From positions 72,393,980-72,457,979 of the forward strand of contig CP136063.1 of assembly GCA_032622095.1 (NCBI GenBank): a stretch of 64,000 bases of DNA. The letters are read 5' to 3'. Made by a program: the position numbers and the translations under genes. How positions within the stretch are numbered: position 1 is the stretch's first letter; each line of letters opens with the position of its first letter. This document shows, in pieces, positions 1 through 10,900 of the stretch. Below the pieces are notes generated by a model, which was not told where the DNA came from, made no database searches, and saw only the letters and a list, made by a program, of their open reading frames with translations. The DNA is from Siphonodentalium dalli (taxonomy: Eukaryota; Mollusca; Scaphopoda; Gadilida; Siphonodentaliidae).

Positions 1-119
1 GCTATCGCTTTCCACAATAACTCAACGACATATTAATTGATAGAGAGGTAATCTCCATCTTGATGGAGTTCTCCATATTGATTGTTATTTATGCACAATG
101 GAGGAAACGTTAAACGATT

Positions 120-620
120 TCCCCCTGGCAATAGTTGATAAATTTTGAAGCTAATGGGCAGGTGATTCAAGTCGGTGATATCGAGATGTCAAATATACAG
201 AAGAATGCACTTATTGGGTTCCATTCCTTCACGGGTAATGATCATCTTCCAAAAAGGAAAAAAACTGGAAGTTTCTGGAAAGACGATTAAAATATTTGGA
301 AGTCATGGCTTATTTAAGAACGGATTGGGTTTTGGACACTCGAGAAGTTAGCATGTGCCTTATATGTTCAATGAATCAAGCTAGGTGGAAAATGATGTTC
401 CAGCTGAAGTTCGAGAATCAGCAGAAGGTACTTTATCTTTCTGTACAATCTTTAATTCTACACTCAAAACGGGCCAACATGATAGCAAAAAACAGTGGAG
501 TCGTGCAACCGTTGCCAAATGAACCACTCCCGGTGTAGCACTTCATTGGTGGACGGTCAATAGGCAACCTGAGTTGTTTGAACCATTCTTCCCTGAAGAT
601 GTTGCACATAAATTCTATTG
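120..620 (+). pseudogene. Relic of a transposon-derived protein gene
   Basis: A broken reading frame, not a living gene. From 207 one frame reads ALIGFHSFTGNDH. In a second frame (296-538) come a segment with MNQARWK and then LILHSKRANMIAK followed by a proline-rich PLPNEPLPV. These pieces resemble, in order, the 'HxFTGxD' block, the 'N..RW' block and the 'H..RAxY.A..W' block of a transposon-associated protein common in aquatic invertebrates; I make this match from memory. In-frame stops and at least one frameshift separate the blocks. The relic probably lies in an upstream iGluR intron, because the next exon on this strand continues an already started receptor domain. It could instead be a chance run of similar residues. 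Confidence 0.4.
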
Positions 621-639
621 ACTGATACCATCACATTTG

Positions 640-1800
640 ATGGAATTTACAGCGATAGTGAAGATGAGATTGGATAATCCGTGAGCAGAACTATTGCAAT
701 ATATGGTATGAATTATATCAACTAGTCTGAATGACCTTTCGAGTTCAGTAGCCTATAGCATAAAATTGAAAGCATTAAGAAAACTATATTGGGGTAGGGT
801 TAAGTTTTACTTTATTTCTTAATTCAGATCTGGTACATGATTATAGCATTTCATGTCTGGTATTGGGAATGAATTTTTGCTGATTGTGGTGCATGTCGTG
901 CAGCTATATCCATAAAGCTGACAAAGTCATGGGAATTTTTCAGACATTTTTCACTTAAAATAATCAAAACATTAGCTAATTTACCACCAAAAAAATCAAA
1001 TATTTATACAAAATAGACTGTCCCATGACATAAACCTCCTCAGATACATGCTAATTCCATGATATATGATAAGACTCTGAATTGGTTAACAAAACGGAAC
1101 GAAAACGGGCTATTCTGACAGATAGAAAATCAGTTTTAAGGGGGAGGGTTAAGTTTTTGGAAATATTTCGGCTTGTTTGATATCAGTGCTTGTGATGTTG
1201 ATATTATTAAATCAGGTATATAATGCTGAAAATTTTGATGCACCACTGAGAAATGAAAATAATAAATCTTCTGGAAAACTTTTTTGAAAAAGCACTGCAA
1301 TTTATGCATTTTTTTGGGCATTTTCGTGAATTTTTCACAAAAATTGTTGGAGAATATAATGCTTTGAACATCATTAATGTTAAGCAACCCAGATAGAATA
1401 AATATCTGATATTCAAGTATATTTTATTCGACATTTGTCTTATTTTATTCGTTTTCCTGATTATACTGAAATTTGCAGGTCAAAAAAACTAAAAAGGTCA
1501 AAACAATATATTTTCCACCTGCTCCGCCGTGGATACCTCAGTATTTTGGAACCCCCCATGGGACAAGGATAATTGGAGATAGCGTCAAAATTTCTACCCT
1601 TTCGTGCCACACTACCCTCATCTGGGGCAGGTCTATCGAGAGTCATTGCATTTAATTAATATATCAGAATGACGGTGTGTGTTGTCAATTTGGATTAATA
1701 TTTGTAAATATAACTACTTTGAGCAAGATTATTCTCCATTTCTATTTGATCACCCTACCAGAGTGTTTCACATCACTTTAAACTAAGCGGACATTTTATG
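640..1800. other. Intronic, nothing recognised
   Basis: AT-rich sequence with short open frames on both strands but no domain, repeat or splice-bounded exon that I can support. It directly precedes the first visible iGluR exon, so it is probably intron. Confidence 0.5.
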
Positions 1801-1807
1801 CTTTCAG

Positions 1808-1989
1808 GTTCAAACGAATTGGAAACCATGTTCAAGGCGACATCTAAAAATTATATTAGCGTGCTTGCCATTAAACTTGAACAAAAATGGTCGCCCAAAA
1901 AGAACTCTTTGATCGAAAAAGCTATAACACATTCAAGAATTATTTTTGTTGATACGAACGCAGCCAACCAACAATGGATCTTCAACTTG
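1808..1989 (+). CDS. iGluR exon: amino-terminal domain, lobe 1
   Basis: The acceptor is a T-rich tract ending ctttcag at 1807 and the donor gtatgtgt begins at 1990. The exon starts with two bases of a split codon and ends in phase 0. The peptide (SNELETMFKATSKNYISV onward, including KNSLIEKAITHSRIIFVD) matches the stretch of kainate-type receptors where a line of 'LLKEMK....VIFDC' follows a loop after 'IRQL'. It runs straight on into the next exon, 11.9 kb downstream, with no residues apparently missing. Exons coding the signal peptide and first ~150-200 residues are not in the window. Confidence 0.7.
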
Positions 1990-4900
1990 GTATGTGTGTT
2001 TGTTGCTGGAAACGTGTGTACAGTTCTGGGTGGTGGTGGAATTCCATCAAACTTGCATATACCCTTATAAATCTGTATCACATACAAACATGTTGTAAAT
2101 ATACGGATGGCCTTCGCGAAGGGTATTGCTGTTACAATACGCATCTGTTGAAACCGCCATAAACAGAAAGAATTTTAAAATATAGACATATTTTGTTCTT
2201 ATACCATTCATAAATATAGCATAAGTGGCATGATAGTGTCAAGATCGTATTCCTTGGTAGTTAACAGAAGCCATATTATGAATGGTTTATACTGTACAGT
2301 GAGTAAAGAGTGTGTGATATGCAAAACAATCAACACCGGGGAGACTCCTTAGTTAAACTTTGATTAAAATTGACACCATATTGTTTACATCATGCAGATA
2401 TGACGCTCGATAGTCATCGCCACTCAAGATTTCGATGTTGAATGGGTCACCGTGAATTACACTAAAAAAAAATCGCCACGGTGTTGAGTGTTTTGCTTAC
2501 CACGTACACCTTTTACGTGCTGTATATAGACAAATGCTCGGTTCACACAGAGTGTGTTTTGTGGATAATACCGCATTCATACTATCATTATACTATAGTA
2601 TAATAATTTGGTAACGTGTATTTCTTAATGATAACCTACACTCAAGGCCATCCGGGCCTTTAACATTTATCACGAACTTATGATTATTACATGATGTATC
2701 ATGTTGCAACATGATTTATCACACAAAATAACATGTTGTTATTAACATGTTATGTTTTTTTTTTATTATAAAATTTGGACATAAACCCATGTTTATAACA
2801 TGATTTAGCATGATGTATCATATTTTAAACAGGAGTTTTTAAAACTCAAAACAATCTGTTAATTAACATGTTAAATTGTTATATGGTCACATGGCACAAT
2901 CGTTTTAACGATTCTGCGTCCAATTTCACGATTCTGCGACTTGAAAACAACGGTGCTACGGCAGTTTAACGATTCTGCGACCTTATTATACATGATATTT
3001 TATGACAAACTTAGATAAAGGGGCTTTTTACTGAATTGGGACGACAAAAGTGGGCTTCTTCTTGTTTTCATTGTATACCGAGTAGACTTTGCAAGTCCAC
3101 GATTGTGCTGTGTGATGGGTAGGCATCGCCGTGACACACGAAGTGTCTATAATTGTGTAGTCTACATTTTCTGAAGTGACACCGTCCGGGTCAGGGATCG
3201 CACACAATTTATAAGAACTTTTTTGTTGCCGATTTCCACCGATTTTCCATCCATTAAACAGGGAATCTAATTGGTTTGATTCAAAGTTGCCATATATATA
3301 TAGGCATGTCCCATGATAAGCGTATTCTGATTGTTTTGTGGTGGTGCAGTTCGGATCAAGAATGTGGGTCAGTATAGAGGTGGCACCAAATTGATGAAAC
3401 AGCTAGGTTTTCCCCGATTTTATACCAGCCAGGAATGGAGATATGGGAAGGGGCACGTATACATATCTCCATGATATCAGAAGAATAGGGGCCTCCTTAC
3501 CGTCACATCTAAAAATAGAATCTTTGGGGTCTAAAATTGGTTGTGGGTGTCTCGTTCGCGTCACATCTAAAAATAGAATCTTTGGGGTCTAAAATTGGTT
3601 GTACTAAAATATTCCCAAAATATCAAAAACCCAAAAATTATTTTTCCAAAAATTATTTTTTCCAAAATATTTCAAAATCCCAAAAAATTTTAAAACCCCA
3701 AAATTTCAAAAAAGAAAAAAATTCAAAACCCTCAAAATTATTTCTCCAAAAAAAAGTTTAAATAAAAAATTTATAACGAGTTTTCGGTTTCTGATAATCT
3801 CGATATTAAAATGTCGAATGTTAAATTATTTGCGTGTAATATCTTTCGTTATTTTTTTTTTGTTCAAATATTTTTCATGAAATTATTAATCGATGTTTAG
3901 AAATAGCTTTTATTGGACATTGTGACCATCGATATGAATGCATACATTCCAGTGTTTTATCGGACGCAGTTCATATAATTGTCATACCTGAAAATAGACA
4001 CTATTACTTTTACATAAATAATAAAGAGCGTTTATTCTTTACACTCTCTCTATCCCATATGACAGGTGTGTATTATCGTGAATTATTGGAAGTTTTGAGA
4101 TGTACTATGTTCAATCCCTAACGGTCGAAAATTGTAATGTGAAATTACAACCCTCCAGAATGAATTGTCATATTCGCTGTACACGCAATCACACGCGACA
4201 TTGGTGGTAACAATGTGTCTTTCACACCTTTGCTTTACCAAACGAATTATATTATTTCCCCGGTCACAGTTATATGCTATTCAGAAAACATATCGATTTA
4301 ATGTCTGAACAAACGAGTTAGTATCAATTAAGGTTGATAAACTGTGTCATTCACATGATAATTAGTTAGCCAAAAATATGCATACGTCCAGGACACTCAA
4401 TTATAGAAATTGCTTTGATGACATTGTTATAACAACATTACGTAATAACCACTTATCGCCCCACATTCATACTTACGCTTTTGGACATTTTATCAGTTTA
4501 TCACGTGATCACTAAATGTGGCAATCGGGTATCCACCGATGCCTGCAATTTATTATTTATAATAATTGGACTCATTGATCTCACGTAAATAATACTCTTA
4601 GTTGTTCCAATAAAATAGTTATCAAATTCGATCACCAATAGATTTGACTGTGGAATGTAATGACCTTTAACTTATTTATCGATCTAAAGGGACACTCATT
4701 ATGAATGAATGTTAACAATACAAGCGCGCGAATGAAGAGCGTTGAACATATACGAAATTACTACACGAATGAATTGAACCTTGAAATTTATATTTCACAT
4801 CTTACCAACAACAGTTACAGACATAATCATAGTATTATACTGTCTTGCATGTACACACGCTATGACATCATTAAAGGCGGACAATCCACTCACGGTGTGA

Positions 4901-7900
4901 CAACAGATACGGACATAGGCATAGTGTTATACAGTCTTCTATGTACCCACGCTATGACACCATTAACGTACATTGGATGTTAGGTCTATGACTCTTGAGT
5001 ATGCACCAATCAATGAGCAAATGAGCAAAAAAATGAGCAAATGAGCAAAAAAATGAGCAAATGAGCAAGAAAATGAGTAAATGAGCAAGAAAATGAGCAA
5101 ATGAGCAAGAAAATGAGCAAATGAGCAATAAAAATGAGCAAATGAGCAAAAAAATGAGCAAATGAGCAAGAAAATGAGCAAATGAGCAAGAAAATGAGCA
5201 AATGAGCAATAAAAATGAGCAAATGAGCAAAAAAATGAGCAAATGAGCAAGAAAATGAGCAAATGAGCAATAAAATGAGCAAATGAGCAAGAAAATGAGC
5301 AAATGAGCAATAAAAATGAGCAAATGAGCAAAAAAATGAGCAAATGAGCAAGAAAATGAGCAAATGAGCAATAAAAATGAGCAAATGAGCAAAAAAATGA
5401 GCAAATGAGCAAGAAAATGAGCAAATGAGCAAGAAAATGAGCAAATGAGCAATAAAAATGAGCAAATGAGCAAATAAATGAGCAAATGAGCAAAAAAATG
5501 AGCAATAAAATGAGCAAATGAGCAATAAAAATGAGCAAATGAGCAAAAAAATGGGCATACCTGTATGTAGGCCTATCAGTGGATGAATAGTCTGCCGGAG
5601 AAGTACTGTGTAGACAGGTCTTGACGGTAAGAGAGTCAGACGAGAAGTGAAGGCTTGGCTATTAAAACATAGTAATGCGATAGCGAACATCAAACGAGTC
5701 TGCGCAAAGGATACAATAGCAGTCATTGGTCAATTTATCCCCGGTGTCAGCTCAGTACCCAATCGGGACGAAGCCGAAGGTCAACTCATTTTTTTTTTTG
5801 CTCATTATAGTACGTCACTTGGACATTTTATCAGTTTATCACGTGATCACTAAATGTGGCAATCGGGTATCCACCGATGCCTGCAATTTATTATTTATAA
5901 TAATTGGACTCATTGATCTCACGTAAATAATACTCTTAGTTGTTCCAATAAAATAGTTATCAAATTCGATCACCAATAGATTTGACTGTGGAATATAATG
6001 ACCTTTAACTTATTTATCGATCTATGTTAGAACATGGTCTTAACAAAAAACTTGACCATAACAAAAATTACCTTACATTTATGCATGAATCTAATTAGAC
6101 CATACGTAAATATTGTCAGCTTATCGTCTGATGAGCAAATCCGATGTTTATCAAAAATAGTACAACTTCCAGTTGGTAATTACTCTTACGAATGAAGAGC
6201 GTTGAACATATACGAAATTACTACACGAATGAACTGAAATTTATATTTTCACATCTTACCAACAACAGATACAGACATAGTCATAGTGTTATACTATCTT
6301 ACATGTACCCATGCTATGACATCATTCGAAGGGGCAATACACTCAATGAGTTAAAGTGACACGAAACAAGGGACGTGATGTAATATTGGTATTTGAATCT
6401 TAAAGGAACACAAGACACTCTAAAGGGACACTCATTATGAATGAATGTTAACAATACAAGCGCACGAATGAAGAGCGTTGAACATATACAAAATTACTAC
6501 ACGAATGAATTGAACCTTGAAATTTATATTTCACATCTTACCAACAACAGTTACAGACATAATCATAGTATTATACTGTCTTGCATATACACACGCTATG
6601 ACATCATTAAAGGCGGACAATCCACTCACGGTGTGACAACAGATACGGACATAGGCATAGTGTTATACAGTCTTCTATGTACCCACGCTATGACACCATT
6701 AACGTACATTGGATGTTAGGTCTATGACTCTTGAGTATGCACCAATCAATGAGCAAATGAGCAAAAAAATGAGCAAATGAGCAAAAAAATGAGCAAATGA
6801 GCAAGAAAATGAGTAAATGAGCAAGAAAATGAGCAAATGAGCAAGAAAATGAGCAAATGAGCAATAAAAATGAGCAAATGAGCAAAAAAATGAGCAAATG
6901 AGCAAGAAAATGAGCAAATGAGCAAGAAAATGAGCAAATGAGCAATAAAAATGAGCAAATGAGCAAAAAAATGAGCAAATGAGCAAGAAAATGAGCAAAT
7001 GAGCAATAAAATGAGCAAATGAGCAAGAAAATGAGCAAATGAGCAATAAAAATGAGCAAATGAGCAAAAAAATGAGCAAATGAGCAAGAAAATGAGCAAA
7101 TGAGCAATAAAAATGAGCAAATGAGCAAAAAAATGAGCAAATGAGCAAGAAAATGAGCAAATGAGCAAGAAAATGAGCAAATGAGCAATAAAAATGAGCA
7201 AATGAGCAAATAAATGAGCAAATGAGCAAAAAAATGAGCAATAAAATGAGCAAATGAGCAATAAAAATGAGCAAATGAGCAAAAAAATGGGCATACCTGT
7301 ATGTAGGCCTATCAGTGGATGAATAGTCTGCCGGAGAAGTACTGTGTAGACAGGTCTTGACGGTAAGAGAGTCAGACGAGAAGTGAAGGCTTGGCTATTA
7401 AAACATAGTAATGCGATAGCGAACATCAAACGAGTCTGCGCAAAGGATACAATAGCAGTCATTGGTCAATTTATCCCCGGTGTCAGCTCAGTACCCAATC
7501 GGGACGAAGCCGAAGGTCAACTCATTTTTTTTTTTGCTCATTATAGTACGTCACTTGGACATTTTATCAGTTTATCACGTGATCACTAAATGTGGCAATC
7601 GGGTATCCACCGATGCCTGCAATTTATTATTTATAATAATTGGACTCATTGATCTCACGTAAATAATACTCTTAGTTGTTCCAATAAAATAGTTATCAAA
7701 TTCGATCACCAATAGATTTGACTGTGGAATATAATGACCTTTAACTTATTTATCGATCTATGTTAGAACATGGTCTTAACAAAAAACTTGACCATAACAA
7801 AAATTACCTTACATTTATGCATGAATCTAATTAGACCATACGTAAATATTGTCAGCTTATCGTCTGATGAGCAAATCCGATGTTTATCAAAAATAGTACA

Positions 7901-10900
7901 ACTTCCAGTTGGTAATTACTCTTACGAATGAAGAGCGTTGAACATATACGAAATTACTACACGAATGAACTGAAATTTATATTTTCACATCTTACCAACA
8001 ACAGATACAGACATAGTCATAGTGTTATACTATCTTACATGTACCCATGCTATGACATCATTCGAAGGGGCAATACACTCAATGAGTTAAAGTGACACGA
8101 AACAAGGGACGTGATGTAATATTGGTATTTGAATCTTAAAGGAACACAAGACACTCTAAAGGGACACTCATTATGAATGAATGTTAACAATACAAGCGCA
8201 CGAATGAAGAGCGTTGAACATATACAAAATTACTACACGAATGAATTGAACCTTGAAATTTATATTTCACATCTTACCAACAACAGCTACAGGCATTATC
8301 ATAGGGTTATACTGTCTTGCATATACACACGCTATGACATCATTAAAGGCGGACAATCCACTCACGGTGTGACAACAGATACAGACATAGGCATAGTGTT
8401 ATACAGTCTTCTATGTACCAATGCTATGACATAATTAAAGGGGGATAATACACGCACGGTGTGGAATGTTAAAGTGACACGCGGTAAGGGACGTGATGTA
8501 ATATTGGTGAAACCCCCTCCCCCACTTATAGATATATAACGAAGACGAGAATAACATGTTGATGAAGTTTATTGAAATTTAATCATTGTCTGAATCTTCG
8601 CCCGTTAGATTTACTTCTAAGAGTTTCTTGAATTTTCTCATCGCTTCATCCGCAGCCCATTCATTATTATATCCGTGTTTGGTCAGTTTGACCATTTTCT
8701 TCATGATAGCGTTATGTATGCGGGATGTTTTCAATCGATGCTGGTATTCTAGAAGTTTATTGAAATTTAATCATTGTCTGAATCTTCGCCCGTTAGATTT
8801 ACTTCTAAGAGTTTCTTGAATTTTCTCATCGCTTCATCCGCAGCCCATTCATTATTATATCCGTGTTTGGTCAGTTTGACCATTTTCTTCATGATAGCGT
8901 TATGTATGCGGGATGTTTTCAATCGATGCTGGTATTCTATCAATCGTCTGTAACTTTTGAGAAAGAGAGAAAACTCTGTGTCGATGCGTTCTAGCTGAGC
9001 TTTTCCATCATCCTCTTCTCCCGACACGCCCTCTTCTTCCATCAGTTGATCAAACTTATCAGACAATGCTTTCACATCATCGATGACGCGTTTCATCATA
9101 TACTTTTGAATGTGTTCATCTCATTGACGCATCGCGCAGCTTTCTTACGGCCGAATACCGTTCTACTACCGGCGATAGTATCATCCTCTGAATCTGATAG
9201 AGTTCCCCGTTCATCTTCATCTGAATCTAGACCCTCTTCGTCAGATTCATCGGTATCTTCTCCGAAGAGAGTTGGTTTTGTCTCGGACATAACTCCGTGT
9301 TTAATCTGTTTATGTCTTTGTAGATTGTAGTTCGTCGATAAAATAATGCCACATAAATCACACCCGTGCATTATCGCGAATTATTGGAAGAACCATCACT
9401 CTTATAAGTAGTTGTTGTTGTTGTTGTGGCTGATGTGGCTGATGATACTGTTGTTGTTGTTGTTGTTGTTGTTGTTCTGAAGGTGTGTGTTTAACTTTGA
9501 TATGACGCTTCAAACTATCTTGCCAAGCATAGACACTTAAGCACTCTTCACATTGATACTTCATTTTCCTATATAATCAGTGAAATCGAGCGTTCTTCTA
9601 TGCACCTATATTTATATAGAACAGAAACAAGGGAAACGTGGTGGACTAGTTAACTAGTTCAGGCTGTCGTTCACAACGTCTCTTATTGTTGTTTGTACTG
9701 GATACAAATTTATCACATTAGCTACAATACAACCTACCTATCCAAATGTCAATGCAATTATGAGTGATTTCAATATGAACACTCTATTATATAGATATGT
9801 GTAACCTGGTGACTGACATGATGATACAGTTATGCACTAAATAATGGACTGCTTAACCACAGCAGAATTATAGGTAACTTTTCAGGAGTTAGTCGGAAAT
9901 ATGGCTTGTTGCCATTCATCGGAAAGCTCTCACCGCCGCCGGCGGCGGCGGCGGCGGCGGCATTGCAGTATTTTACTGTGGGGTCCGACGGCGGCGGACC
10001 CCGGCGGCGGTGGCGACACCGCCGCCGCAGTAAAATATCGCAATGACACAGTTTATCAACTCGTTTGTTCAGACATTAAATCGATATGTTTTCTGAATAG
10101 CATATAACTGTGACCGGGGAAATAATATAATTCATTTGGTAAAAAGCAAAGGTGTGAAAGACACATTGTTACCACCAATGTCGCGTGTGATTGCGTGTGC
10201 AGCGAATATGACAATTCATTCTGGAGGGTTGTAATTTCACATTACAATTTTCGACCGTTAGGGATTGAACATAGTACATCTCAAAACTTCCAATAATTCA
10301 CGATAATACACACCTGTCATATGGGATAGAGAGAGTGTAAAGAATAAACGCTCTTTATTATTTATGTAAAAGTAATAGTGTCTATTTTCAGGTATGACAA
10401 TTATATGAACTGCGTCCGATAAAACACTGGAATGTATGCATTCATATCGATGGTCACAATGTCCAATAAAAGCTATTTCTAAACATCGATTAATAATTTC
10501 ATGAAAAATATTTGAACAAAAAAAAAATAACGAAAGATATTACACGCAAATAATTTAACATTCGACATTTTAATATCGAGATTATCAGAAACCGAAAACT
10601 CGTTATAAATTTTTTATTTAAACTTTTTTTTGGAGAAATAATTTTGAGGGTTTTGAATTTTTTACTTTTTTGAAATTTTTGGGTTTTAAAATTTTTTGGG
10701 ATTTTGAAATATTTTGGAAAAAATAATTTTTGGAAAAATAATTTTTGGGTTTTTGATATTTTGGGAATATTTTAGTACAACCAATTTTAGACCCCAAAGA
10801 TTCTATTTTTAGATGTGACGCGAACGAGACATCCACAACCAATTTTAGACCCCAAAGATTCTATTTTTAGATGTGACGGTAAGGAGGCCCCTATTCTTCT

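Larger units (their letters stand above)
4493..8440. repeat. 1736-bp tandem macro-repeat within the 7.4-kb element
   Basis: Blocks recur in fixed order: A (ggacattttatcagtttatc; 4493, 5823, 7559), C (tgttagaacatggtc; 6022, 7758, absent from the first unit), B (atgaatgaatgttaac; 4698, 6434, 8170) and an ATGAGCAA minisatellite (5013, 6749). Distances between matching points are 1736 bp. Units differ at only a few positions, so the duplication is young. Block C contains a diverged extra copy of B's start (gaatgaagagcgttgaaca). The third unit stops before its minisatellite. Confidence 0.9.
3479..10900. mobile_element. 7.4-kb long-TIR DNA element, Polinton/Maverick-like, inside an iGluR intron
   Basis: The element starts AGAAGAATAGGGG and ends CCCCTATTCTTCT, with TIRs of 873 and 859 bp (3479-4351 and 10042-10900). 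GATATC flanks both sides (3473-3478 and 10901-10906), which reads as a 6-bp target duplication; since GATATC is a palindrome, it could instead be the outermost part of the TIR. A long TIR, a 5'-AG start and a 6-bp duplication are traits of Polinton/Maverick elements, but this one is half their usual length, and I see no DNA polymerase, integrase, ATPase or capsid gene. Its only protein signal is the frameshifted C2H2 gene at 8767-9564. The rest is two macro-repeats and a GC-rich hairpin block. It is best called a non-autonomous, internally rearranged element; the class is inference. Confidence 0.75.

Noticed and set aside
3537-3761. 74-residue frame seen on + at 3537 and on - at 10618, suggesting a conserved small protein
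   Set aside because: It is duplicated only because it lies in the TIRs; the Lys/Asn/Ser-rich composition comes from A-rich repeats.
4952-5726. Long - strand open frames rich in Leu, Ile, Cys, Ser, Phe over 4952-5726 and 6688-7462, looking like multi-pass membrane proteins
   Set aside because: All three - strand frames are open at once and simply translate the ATGAGCAA minisatellite; no unique domain is attached.
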